Source: Hwanghaeella sp965227365 (GTDB lineage: Bacteria > Pseudomonadota > Alphaproteobacteria > UBA8366 > Aestuariispiraceae). Taken from it: 64,000 bases of DNA. Positions 16,921 through 24,757 of this stretch are shown piece by piece. Below the pieces are notes generated by a model. The model was not told where the DNA came from and searched no databases. It was given only the letters and a program-made list of their open reading frames with translations. Location of the stretch: the NCBI RefSeq assembly GCF_965227365.1, contig NZ_OZ245754.1, positions 4,092,001 to 4,156,000 of the forward strand, given 5' to 3'. The position numbers and the translations under genes were made by a program. Numbering within the stretch: the stretch's first letter is position 1; each line of letters starts with the position of its first letter.

Positions 16921-18144
16921 TTAGGCCCCACTCCCTTTCTCGTGATGCGGGCGGCACAAAGCCGGGCCGTATAAGACGGCGAAACCGCCGAAAGCGGCGA
17001 TCCATCCGGCTGCCGATATCATATAGAGGTAGTCGGGCGCCACTGGGAGCCAGTCGACCAACGCCCTAGACACCGCTGCGGCAACTACGCACATATAAAG
17101 CACGGTCGTGCCAGTCGTCGCCGTCAGAGGCTGACCAGTATGCCCCTGTGTCGCCCGGGTCATCACGGCAAGAACCATGATGCCCACGGCCCCTGCCATC
17201 CATAGATGTTGCGCCGCCGCCGGTCCGATCCGGGTTCCCACACTGTCCGGCCAAATCAGAGCCGCGCCCAAGGCCAAAGCCCCGAGCGGCAGGAAGCCAA
17301 AACCGACATGGAGAATCCAGACGAGCGGTTCCCCCGCGGTCTGAAATCCTTGCCAACGCACCAAGCGGAAGGCCTGCAGCACACCCGCGATGAAGAGCGC
17401 CATCCCGGCAATACGCGCATCCGGCCATACGACCCACATCGACAATGCTGCCACCAGAACTGCTAATGACAGGACGTCATAGCGGGCCATCGGCGGCGCG
17501 GGAAGCCGGTTGCCGCCTTGCTTGATCAGCCAGTTCCGGGTGAAAGAGGGCACGATCCGCCCTCCGATCAACGCGATCAATATGATCGCGGTACCGAGTC
17601 CGAGCCGCATCCCATAACCTTGCGCCGCGTATTCCCCTGACGCAGCTTCCCAGTGAAAAACCGCGTTGCCCACCGTCATGAGCGCGACCAATGCCAAGAC
17701 CGGCAGGTTGCGCCAATTGCGGCCGATCGCGACCTCGCGTCCAATCGCCGCCAGCAACAACAACGGCATTGAAAGATCAATCACGGCGGCGGCGAGCGGC
17801 GGCCATGAAGCCGAGTACGCGATAGCAACGCGACCGAGGCCCCAAAGCCCGAAGAGCAGGGCAAGAGCGTATCCCGCAATGGGCAAGCGCCCCGTCCAGT
17901 TCGGAACGGCGGTCAGCAAGAACCCTGCAATGATCGCCCCCAGAAATCCGAACAAAAGCTCATGCGCATGCCAGGAGACCGGATCGAATGCCGTCGGCAC
18001 GACCACATGCCCTTCCAGCATGCCGATCCACAAAAGCATCGCCACCGCGGCAAAGACCGCGCCTCCCAGAAAGAAAGGACGGAACCCGTAGCTGAACAAG
18101 GCTGGCCCAGTCCATTCACGGACCGTATTCATTGATCCAGACAT
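16921..18144 (-). CDS. nnrS: NnrS-family membrane protein
   Basis: This 407-residue protein has about 12 membrane segments and the NnrS landmarks: LFSYGFRPFFLGG at residues 16-28, WHAHELLFGFLGAIIAGFLLTA, and later MTRATQGHTG. NnrS is a haem- and copper-containing inner-membrane protein linked to nitric oxide tolerance in denitrifiers. The start is not certain; ATG 18132 is a second choice. It is convergent with the AhpD-like gene, only six bases apart. A long imperfect dyad, acggttc-N17-gaaccgt at 18168-18198, lies just upstream and could be an operator. No NO-forming nitrite reductase is in the window, so the NO may come from Nar or from outside. Confidence 0.92.
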   Translation of the reverse strand: MSGSMNTVREWTGPALFSYGFRPFFLGGAVFAAVAMLLWIGMLEGHVVVPTAFDPVSWHAHELLFGFLGAIIAGFLLTAVPNWTGRLPIAGYALALLFGLWGLGRVAIAYSASWPPLAAAVIDLSMPLLLLAAIGREVAIGRNWRNLPVLALVALMTVGNAVFHWEAASGEYAAQGYGMRLGLGTAIILIALIGGRIVPSFTRNWLIKQGGNRLPAPPMARYDVLSLAVLVAALSMWVVWPDARIAGMALFIAGVLQAFRLVRWQGFQTAGEPLVWILHVGFGFLPLGALALGAALIWPDSVGTRIGPAAAQHLWMAGAVGIMVLAVMTRATQGHTGQPLTATTGTTVLYMCVVAAAVSRALVDWLPVAPDYLYMISAAGWIAAFGGFAVLYGPALCRPHHEKGSGA

Positions 18145-18921
18145 GTCGGTTTGACTCGCTACCCACGACGGTTCCGCGCCTAAATGACCAAGAACCGTGG
18201 CCTAGTTAACCCCCCATGCGGTACCGACGCTTTTCCCAAGGCGGAACCGCCGAACACGGATAATAGGATGTTGTCGATTTTCGATACGCACAAGTCGGTC
18301 GCCGAGGCATTGATGTGACGCAGCCATTCATTGTGTTCTTTCAATCTTCTCGTGACACAAGGCGACTCCCTCTCTTTCTCATCGACAACCGTCGTCACTT
18401 TGCCCACGAAGATCTCTTTGAAGTTCATCAAGGAACGAAGAGTTCCTGCAAGTTAGTCTTCCCGCGCTCAGCCTGCCTGTCCGACCAGCGATGGATTTGC
18501 ATCATCCGCACCGTATGTTTTGGAACCCTAGGACTGGCTATGAGAGTCGAGAAGTAATGAGCTAAGAGCAACGTTGAGGTCCGAGGGTCGACCTGGCCGA
18601 TCTGTCGGCCAATTTTTTACTCCAGGCGAGGATTTTAAGACGCTCATCCATGGTGTCACACTCCTTCCAAGGCACCTCCGCTCTCTTTGCAAAGGCCCTA
18701 TTGTGTAACCCGTGTGTCCAGTATGAAGTGTCACCTATCTCTCGGGAAGGACACAATGGGTTAGAGATATAAGGGTCAGCGATTTTACAATACATTCGGG
18801 CTAGGGCCATAGCTGCAACGCATATTCAGCGGACATCACCTTGATGTCGGCCGCGTTCCGCCGTCAGCATTCATGGGCCAGGGTGAGGTGATTGGGATCC
18901 CCTTCGCCCTCAGTGTACCGG
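18145..18921. other. Gene-poor region with IS relic between nnrS and the TauD gene
   Basis: Nearly 800 bases hold no intact gene. The parts I can name are the dyad upstream of nnrS (18168-18198) and the transposase relic annotated separately. A minus-strand frame of about 80 codons at 18180-18431 has no family resemblance and a poor ribosome site. Confidence 0.5.
18562..18780 (-). mobile_element. IS481-type insertion sequence relic
   Basis: The minus strand encodes VPWKECDTMDERLKILAW from 18675 downwards, very close to the start of IS481-family transposases (typically MPWKE-x-x-VMDERLRFVA). It then jumps to KKLADRSARS, resembling the later LTDRSRRP block, with about 35 residues of the helix-turn-helix missing; the rest of the transposase is absent. 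On the plus strand beyond the start (about 18697-18757), GTGTAACCCGTGTGTCC and AAGTGTCACCTATCTC look like an IS481-type terminal region. It is a dead remnant marking past transposition. The boundaries are approximate and no target duplication was recognised. Confidence 0.65.
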
Positions 18922-19818
18922 TCAGTAGGGTGCCTCGCCCACGATTGTGCAACGGCGCATGACCCGCTTCGTGTTGGCAGTGTCGTAGGCCGTGGCCCTA
19001 TGAAGCAGGCAACGATTATCCCAAACCATGCATTGGCGTGGCCGCCAACGGTGTCGATAAATACGATCTTCCGGCGTGGCCATGGCATTCAGCGTTTCGA
19101 TCAGTTCACGGCCGGCCTCGTAGTCCATTCCCTCGATGCTCTCCGCATGATCGCCGAGGAAGATCGCGTTGCGGCCGGTTTCCGGATGGGTTCGGACGAC
19201 CGGGTGGGCGACAGGTGGGATCTTGTTTCGTTGTGCGTCGGTCAAGGGATCTTCCCCGTGTCTGCGCGTCCTGGAGAAATCGAGGTTATGGACCGCTTTC
19301 AGTCCCGCGATCCGATCTTTCCAATCCTGTTCCAGAGTGTCCCAAGCGTTGTACATGTTGGCGAAATGGGTTTCTCCGCCGTTGTCAGGAACAATCTCGG
19401 AATACATCATCGTGGCTTGGCCCGTTCTGGGTTTCCACGATCCGTCGGTGTGCCAATGCATGGTGCCCTTGTCCGGATGCGCGCCGGTCGGATTTCCATC
19501 GCTGTCCAGATTTGTCAGGAAGTATATTTCCGGATAGCGGCCGCCATAGGCGTGATATTGATCCATAACGTGGATCTGGACCTCACCGAATTTCCGGGCA
19601 AAGGCGACTTGTGTTTCCGGCGGCAGGTCCACGTCATCGAACAGGATCAACTGGTGCTGCAGGAAAACTTGGTAGATTTGTGGAAACACGTCTGGCCCAA
19701 CGGCTTCCTCCATAGTGATACCGACAATTTCCACGCCCAACGCGTCGGATAATGGACGTGTGGTGAACGGCCTGTTTGCGGGCACGTCGTCAGCTACGGA
19801 TACGTCAAATGAAGCCAT
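18922..19818 (-). CDS. TauD/TfdA-family Fe(II)/2-oxoglutarate dioxygenase
   Basis: This 298-residue enzyme belongs to the alpha-ketoglutarate-dependent dioxygenases, whose members hydroxylate taurine, other sulfonates, aryloxyacetates and quaternary amines. The iron ligands are His123 and Asp125 in HWHTDGSW and His273 in LLHRATAYD; an arginine of the RVMRR block (285-289) would bind 2-oxoglutarate. ATG 19818 is preferred: GAGGA lies nine bases upstream and homology begins soon after, whereas the frame extends 54 codons further without resemblance. No sulfonate ABC transporter is adjacent, so taurine is not assured as substrate. A short AraC-type gene is divergent. Confidence 0.9.
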   Translation of the reverse strand: MASFDVSVADDVPANRPFTTRPLSDALGVEIVGITMEEAVGPDVFPQIYQVFLQHQLILFDDVDLPPETQVAFARKFGEVQIHVMDQYHAYGGRYPEIYFLTNLDSDGNPTGAHPDKGTMHWHTDGSWKPRTGQATMMYSEIVPDNGGETHFANMYNAWDTLEQDWKDRIAGLKAVHNLDFSRTRRHGEDPLTDAQRNKIPPVAHPVVRTHPETGRNAIFLGDHAESIEGMDYEAGRELIETLNAMATPEDRIYRHRWRPRQCMVWDNRCLLHRATAYDTANTKRVMRRCTIVGEAPY

Positions 19819-20174
19819 CTTTGGGATATCCTCGTTGCGTGGGATATCTGCCAGGCTACAGCGGCGGCTATAGGCCGAGCAGGTTCCCGCACAAAGTGTA
19901 ACCGCACCGAATTTGAAATCAATATTCCCATTAAGCGGTCGTGACTTGGGCTGTGATACAGCCACTCCTGGAGTCTGCAAAACCAGCCTGCGAAACCAAT
20001 CTGCTCGCCAGCGCTGCGCGTAATCAGCCGGACATGAGGACGTCGAAAACCGCGGATTTCTGCGAACCTTTGGCTGAACACTTCCTGCAGGGTTTCTCCG
20101 CCCCGACTAAAAAATGCCGTTCAAAATGTGCGGCCACCGCGGAGGTCCTGTTACTGCAGAACGAGGCTAGATCC
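19819..20174. other. Divergent intergenic region, TauD gene and AraC-type gene
   Basis: About 355 bases separate the two divergent starts. The AraC frame stays open leftwards to a GTG at 19941, but that part has no recognisable domain. No confident promoter or operator was identified. Confidence 0.4.
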
Positions 20175-20639
20175 ATGCGCATGACTCATGACGAAGCCCA
20201 GAAGCAGTCCAGCACCCGCATCGAAGCTTTGCAAGACCGCCTGATCAAATACGCGAATGAAGAGAACGCCGGCACTCATGAGCCCCTGGCCCCAGCCGAA
20301 GACCGTTTCATTATTTGGACGCGGGAACAGATTCATGCCCGAATCGCGGATCAGAATTTCGGCGTCCGCGAACTATCCGCAGCCCTGGGAACCAGCGAAA
20401 AGACATTGGGGCGGCGGTTGAAGCAGTCTCTGGGCATGACTCCGGTTGCTTTCATTCGTCAGGAACGCCTGAACCGCGCCAGGGATCTGATCCTCGTTCG
20501 CCAATATAATACAGTCGCTGAAACAGCCCATGCGGTTGGTTTCTCCAGTACAGGACATTTCGCGAAACTATATCGCGAGGCATTCGGTGAGACACCAAAT
20601 GCAACCCTCAGGGCAGCAATACGCGCAACCCAGGAATAG
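20175..20639 (+). CDS. Short AraC-type regulator (DNA-binding domain only)
   Basis: From ATG 20175, with GAGG eight bases upstream, the protein has 154 residues. Nearly all the C-terminal 105 form an AraC/XylS double helix-turn-helix: FGVRELSAALGTSEKTLGRR, then the linker helix SLGMTPVAFIRQERLNRARDLI, then VAETAHAVGFSSTGHFAKLYREAFGETP. The N-terminal ligand-binding domain of ordinary AraC proteins is absent; only about 45 polar residues precede the domain. An in-frame GTG at 19941 would add 78 residues of unknown character. It is divergent from the TauD gene, which is the natural candidate target. Confidence 0.78.
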   Translation: MRMTHDEAQKQSSTRIEALQDRLIKYANEENAGTHEPLAPAEDRFIIWTREQIHARIADQNFGVRELSAALGTSEKTLGRRLKQSLGMTPVAFIRQERLNRARDLILVRQYNTVAETAHAVGFSSTGHFAKLYREAFGETPNATLRAAIRATQE

Positions 20640-20850
20640 AGGTGTTCTTCCAGCCGCTCTCGACGACGATGGCTTTCGAGTATTCGGACCCAGTTACACG
20701 CCCAACCGTGAACTTCCTGCATTCGTGTTGAATGCGCCTCCGTATTCCTCCCGCCGCCTTATTCGGATCGCCGGGAATGCCTTTCCGCCATTCTTCGCCG
20801 AGACAGGTGCTGTACCGATGCTCGCGATAACCGGCGACACAGGGCAATGA

Positions 20851-21627
20851 CTACTCTTGGCTTGTCAGATCCAACTCGACTTCACAGGCCAGACGATCAC
20901 TTCGGTGTATCGTTGTACCCATCATCACGGCTTGTCCTGCTTCGTCATAATAACGCATGGCGCGCTGCATCATCGGGTCTGTGGGGTTGACGACCAACAG
21001 GGTCGCGAGTTCCGGGCCGGCTAAGCGCGCGGTCATCGTCCAACGAGCCCGAACGATCAAAATAGCCTTGCGTAGTCTGGCAATTATTGAATCTTTTGCG
21101 GTCATCTCGTTGAAACCCGCCTTACGGGCTAGCGAAATCGGCATCACGCGTTCATCGAGGGCCGCCGGACTTCCGCCAACCTCGCGGACTCGTCTTAGGA
21201 CCAAAACCTTTTCCCGTGCCTTTCCCTGCATTTCCAGTGGCAAAGTGGAAACCTCTTCCTCGGTCGGTTGCCGCTCGGTCACGGAGAGGACCGTTGCGGT
21301 CATCATCTTTCCGGCTTGCGCATATTGCTGATCGATGTCCAAGGCGGGGGTAAGGCGCTCTACGAAAGCACTGTCGGTCACAAAAGTCCCTTGCCCGCGA
21401 CGGCGTGTGAGAAACCCGCCGCTGACAAGTTCCTCAATCGCCTGCCTTATCGTCATTTTTGAGACACCGAAACGCTGGGTGAGTTCCATCTCCGTCGGGA
21501 AGCGGCGATCCGCTTCCGGCCATGCCAGAATTTCGCTCATCAGCTGCTGCCGAATCTGAAGGAACAAAGGCAGTGGTGACGCACGATCCAGCACCGTTTC
21601 TTCCGGCATTTTTGATTCTGATCCCAT
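20851..21627 (-). CDS. GntR-family regulator (HutC/UTRA type)
   Basis: This 258-residue protein has an N-terminal GntR winged helix (about 15-85), with FPTEMELTQRFGVSKMTIRQ and GFLTRRRGQGTFV. A UTRA effector domain follows at about 105-250, with the typical VLVLRRVREVGGSPAALDE. UTRA domains usually sense a small molecule related to the regulated pathway. The start at 21627 has GGAG about eleven bases upstream. The divergent ferritin-like gene and the palindrome in the shared promoter suggest that it controls that gene and itself. Confidence 0.9.
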   Translation of the reverse strand: MGSESKMPEETVLDRASPLPLFLQIRQQLMSEILAWPEADRRFPTEMELTQRFGVSKMTIRQAIEELVSGGFLTRRRGQGTFVTDSAFVERLTPALDIDQQYAQAGKMMTATVLSVTERQPTEEEVSTLPLEMQGKAREKVLVLRRVREVGGSPAALDERVMPISLARKAGFNEMTAKDSIIARLRKAILIVRARWTMTARLAGPELATLLVVNPTDPMMQRAMRYYDEAGQAVMMGTTIHRSDRLACEVELDLTSQE

Positions 21628-21647
21628 ACGGGTCGAATTCTCCTATC

Positions 21648-21659
21648 GACTAATTAGTC
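21648..21659. promoter_or_regulatory. Palindrome between GntR and ferritin-like genes
   Basis: GACTAATTAGTC is a perfect 12-bp palindrome, 20 bases upstream of the gntR start. It is followed at once by another TAATTA, so CTAATTA occurs twice in tandem. Its place in the divergent promoter makes it the best candidate operator for the UTRA-type GntR protein. Confidence 0.5.
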
Positions 21660-21780
21660 TAATTAACTATACTATTATGCGTGAGGCGCAGGTTAGCGCC
21701 TTGCGGCGGGTTTGCGCAACCGGGATGTAGTCTTTACGCATCCGCCAGGAAATCAAGAAACGGGACAGAGGAGCGCGGCA

Positions 21781-22719
21781 ATGGAAGCCTCGATGCTGGA
21801 AGAAACGGTTCAAAACCCCAACCCCTATCCCATCGTCGCCGAACCACATTACGACGATGTCTGGCATCTTTGCCATCAAGCGCGCGACCTTGCCTGGGAC
21901 CCTGTAAAAGATGTGGACTGGGCAGCCCTAAAGGAGCAGACCGCAGACCTACCGGAAAATGTGCGCCAAGCCGGGGCTGAGTGGTGGTCACTTCGCGCCT
22001 GGATGGAACATGGCGCAACGCCCTATGGGGCCGAGCGGCTCCGGCAAGCCATTTTCGAGCACCTACCATTCGAAATTAAGCAACATGTCGCCAATTTCAT
22101 CATGGAAGAATTGCGGCACCACGAAGCCTCCTTCCGCATTGCCCAGACGCTTGGCACCTATCAACCAAGCCCCACCAGCGACTATTTCCAGATGGTTATT
22201 CCCCGTTTTCACAACGAGGCCGAAGAACGCCAGATGTCCTTCTATGCGGGCATGGCGGTCAACACGTTGTTCGAACAGCTATCGGGTGAATTGCTTACCG
22301 CCCGTTACAAGAATGCGCGGTTTGAACCGATCAAGGTCGCGTGTCAGTTGATCCTGCGTGACGAAGCAAGACACATCCAATTCGGACGTATTCTTATGCG
22401 GCGCTTCTTTGAACAGATATCGTCCGAAGAGAAGGAACTTTTGGGTGCGAAATTCGCGAAAAAACTACGCGGCAGTCTGCTCAACGGCGTCTATTCAGTT
22501 GTTAACCTCCCCAAGGACGAACGCAAACGATCTGCGGAAGCGCGTGCACTTGCAGCGGATTACGGACTTGGCGCGACACATCCGGACGAGGAAGTCGATA
22601 TCATCGTCGCCGCCTTGAGTCAGATCCGGGAAGATGTCGCTCCGTACGACGTGCCGATCCCGATCATTCCGGAAATCGAGGGTGACGGGCCTCGTACCAG
22701 TACATTAGCGGCTGAGTGA
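21781..22719 (+). CDS. Ferritin-like diiron protein (AurF-like oxygenase candidate)
   Basis: This 312-residue helical protein starts at ATG 21781 behind AGAGGAG. Two E-x-x-H type helices carry diiron ligands: MEELRHHEA (109-115) and RDEARHIQFGR (193-203). Further carboxylates lie at AEWWSLRAWMEHG (66-78) and EQLSGE (165-170). The spacing resembles the ferritin-like and ribonucleotide-reductase-like superfamily, including N-oxygenases of the AurF type and long-chain diiron oxygenases. I cannot assign a substrate. It is divergent from a UTRA-type GntR regulator and ends at a strong terminator, so it seems to form a single-gene unit. Confidence 0.75.
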   Translation: MEASMLEETVQNPNPYPIVAEPHYDDVWHLCHQARDLAWDPVKDVDWAALKEQTADLPENVRQAGAEWWSLRAWMEHGATPYGAERLRQAIFEHLPFEIKQHVANFIMEELRHHEASFRIAQTLGTYQPSPTSDYFQMVIPRFHNEAEERQMSFYAGMAVNTLFEQLSGELLTARYKNARFEPIKVACQLILRDEARHIQFGRILMRRFFEQISSEEKELLGAKFAKKLRGSLLNGVYSVVNLPKDERKRSAEARALAADYGLGATHPDEEVDIIVAALSQIREDVAPYDVPIPIIPEIEGDGPRTSTLAAE

Positions 22720-22760
22720 CAATCGCCTAAAGTTTCGACCCTGAGTACCCCTGTGCGTCG

Positions 22761-22793
22761 AAAAGGGCCGGGCAAATTGCCCGGCCCTTTTTC
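22761..22793. terminator. Bidirectional intrinsic terminator
   Basis: The plus strand reads AAAAGGGCCGGGCAA, a short loop, then TTGCCCGGCCCTTTTT: a long GC stem flanked by A and T tracts. It lies between the convergent ferritin-like and RidA genes and can end transcription from both sides. Confidence 0.93.
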
Positions 22794-22831
22794 TACGTCC
22801 CAAAAAACCTGTTCTGTTGCCTGTACGGCAC

Positions 22832-23218
22832 CTAAGCTTTCGAAGCGACGATATCCACCTCGACCTTGAGCTCCGGCTTCACCAGGCCCGAGACATAAAC
22901 CAAAGTGGAGGCAGGCCGATGGTCACCAAGATACTTGCCGCGCACCGGCCCGTACTTCGAGAGATCGGCGGGGTCGGTTAGATATGCCGTCATTTTTGTA
23001 ATATCGCTGATATCCATATCCGCGGCTTTGAGAATTTCCACAAGATAGGACCAGATCAGCTCTGATTGTTCGCCGGCGTCGCCCGGAATGCCGCCGGAAG
23101 CGTCGACCCCCACTTGCCCGGAGACTTGTATTGTACGAGCCCCGGCCGGATTTTCGACCGCATGCGCGTATAGACCGAGGGGCGCCGGAATCGTATCGGG
23201 GTTGATAGGCTTGTTCAT
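22832..23218 (-). CDS. RidA/YjgF-family enamine/imine deaminase
   Basis: This 128-residue protein has the RidA fold signs: QVSGQVGVDASG, an acidic GDAGEQSELIW helix, and the catalytic Arg101 in HRPASTLVYVSGL. RidA proteins hydrolyse reactive enamines or imines made by PLP enzymes and amine oxidation. The start is ATG 23218 with GGAAGG upstream. It is last in an operon with an alcohol dehydrogenase, a TRAP transporter and a gamma-glutamyltransferase. That setting suggests a nitrogen-containing substrate passing through an unstable imine, which is inference. Some RidA-like paralogues have other hydrolase roles. Confidence 0.9.
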   Translation of the reverse strand: MNKPINPDTIPAPLGLYAHAVENPAGARTIQVSGQVGVDASGGIPGDAGEQSELIWSYLVEILKAADMDISDITKMTAYLTDPADLSKYGPVRGKYLGDHRPASTLVYVSGLVKPELKVEVDIVASKA

Positions 23219-23237
23219 GGATCACACCTTCCGGGTC

Positions 23238-24404
23238 TCAGAGGTTCAAATATGGCTCCGCCCCTTCGGTTGGGCGGCGCATATGCTCAAGAATCACGCG
23301 TATTTCATCAGCTGACGCGAGACGCGGGTTGACTTTGACCTGTCCCGATTTTGATGCTCCTTCCGCAACCCTGTCGCGCGCGGCGGCGTCGGGGACGTGA
23401 TCGTCCAAACTGATATCAAGTCCGACTGCATGGCGCAGACGGGACAGGCCGGTGGCCGAATTTTCGGCACCGAAAATACCCGCGACCACGTCACCTTTCT
23501 CTCCCATGGCTGGCGCGTTGAAGGCCATCGTCCATGGAAGCGCCAAGGCGTTGGCAAGGCCGTGCGGGGTATGGTGCAATGCGCCCATTGCCCCGGCAAT
23601 CGCATGCGCCAAACCGAGATGCGCGCTGTTGAATGCGATACCGGCTTGCATTGAACCGATCAGACAAGCGCCACGGGCGTCGAGATTGCCGGGTTCTTGA
23701 TAAGCGCGTTCAAGATTACCCGCGAGCAATTCCATCGCCGACTTCGCAAAGGGGTCGGTCATCGGGCCGGAAACCTTGGAGGTGAACGCTTCCACGGCAT
23801 GGGTCACTGCGTCATATCCCGCAGTCGCCGTAACCGATGGGGGCGCGGAGACGGAAAGTTCCGGATCCAGCAACGCGACACGTGCGCTCATGTTCTGGTT
23901 CCGCAGCACCATTTTGTAGTCGGTACCCGTCTTCGCAACAATCGCCGATTCTGAAACCTCACTTCCGGTACCTGCCGTCGTTGGGATACAGACGAAGAGA
24001 GAGTCATGCGGGTTCATCGGCCGCCCCATCGGACCGACAATGTCGTCGATCGGGCCCGGATTGCTGATCAGCATTCTAGCCGCCTTGGCGGTATCCATCG
24101 CTGAACCGCCACCCACGGCAATGACCAGATTGGCGCCGCTTTCCTCAAGTGTCTTTCGTGCGGCATCTACGGAATCGGTATCCGGCTCGTGCTGAGGGAC
24201 ACCGTGAAACACGGGGCTGTAGTCGCCGAGGATCTCCTCCAATCGACCATGGACTTGCCCCCCGAGAAAGAAGGCATCGATCAAGACGCAGGCGCGGGTC
24301 GATTTTGCATCTTTCGCAATGTCTGCAAGGGCGGACAGGCAGCCGGCGCCATATTGGATACGATGCGTAGAATGATAAAAAGTAAAAGGGGCCAAGTCAG
24401 TCAT
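23238..24404 (-). CDS. Iron-type (group III) alcohol dehydrogenase
   Basis: This 388-residue NAD(P)-dependent dehydrogenase has the glycine-rich GGGSAMDTAKAARM motif near 98-111. The metal ligands are Asp198 and His202 in AGYDAVTHAVEAF, His267 in LAHAIAGAMGALHH and His281 in HTPHGLANAL. The family includes ethanol, lactaldehyde, 1,3-propanediol and maleylacetate-type reductases. The order of genes does not fix the substrate. It lies 19 bases upstream of ridA and 24 bases downstream of a small unknown gene in the same operon. Confidence 0.92.
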   Translation of the reverse strand: MTDLAPFTFYHSTHRIQYGAGCLSALADIAKDAKSTRACVLIDAFFLGGQVHGRLEEILGDYSPVFHGVPQHEPDTDSVDAARKTLEESGANLVIAVGGGSAMDTAKAARMLISNPGPIDDIVGPMGRPMNPHDSLFVCIPTTAGTGSEVSESAIVAKTGTDYKMVLRNQNMSARVALLDPELSVSAPPSVTATAGYDAVTHAVEAFTSKVSGPMTDPFAKSAMELLAGNLERAYQEPGNLDARGACLIGSMQAGIAFNSAHLGLAHAIAGAMGALHHTPHGLANALALPWTMAFNAPAMGEKGDVVAGIFGAENSATGLSRLRHAVGLDISLDDHVPDAAARDRVAEGASKSGQVKVNPRLASADEIRVILEHMRRPTEGAEPYLNL

Positions 24405-24428
24405 GACATGAAATCCAGTCTTTCCGGT

Positions 24429-24692
24429 TTATGGTGCAACGAAACGGCCATTCTCCAACTCGTCGATCAGAGCGAGGACTACCGGCAGGGGGCGGCAATC
24501 ACGCAAGAGCTCCACGGCGGCATTGCGGTGCGGCGTTTCGCTGCGGATGGTATCGAGAGAAAGCCCGGGGAAGCCTTGGGCGTTCAAGGCTTCAACCACC
24601 ATGGTCATGATCTCCTCACGCATGGTGCCATCCCGAAGACGTTCTTCTTCGGGAAAAGCGGTGAACCCCTCCGGTGCTTTGTTCTCCCGCAT
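24429..24692 (-). CDS. Small protein of unknown function in TRAP/GGT operon
   Basis: This is an 87-residue frame starting at ATG 24692 behind a strong AGGAGGG, so it is very likely translated. It has no signal peptide or membrane segment. It is rich in Glu, Arg and Leu and reads as two or three helices: a first around RDGTMREEIMTMVVEALNA and a last around VVLALIDELENG. I do not recognise a family. It sits between the TRAP solute-binding gene and the alcohol dehydrogenase, with short gaps on both sides, and may be an accessory or regulatory subunit for a neighbouring enzyme. Confidence 0.7.
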   Translation of the reverse strand: MRENKAPEGFTAFPEEERLRDGTMREEIMTMVVEALNAQGFPGLSLDTIRSETPHRNAAVELLRDCRPLPVVLALIDELENGRFVAP

Positions 24693-24757
24693 TCCACTTC
24701 CCTCCTAAGCACGGTAAACGTCACGACCCTTGCGACAAGGGCCGTGACGCCGTGGCA

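Noticed and set aside
18180..18431. Minus-strand frame of about 83 codons upstream of nnrS
   Set aside because: No family resemblance, weak ribosome site and position in a decayed region with an IS relic. Left as unproven.
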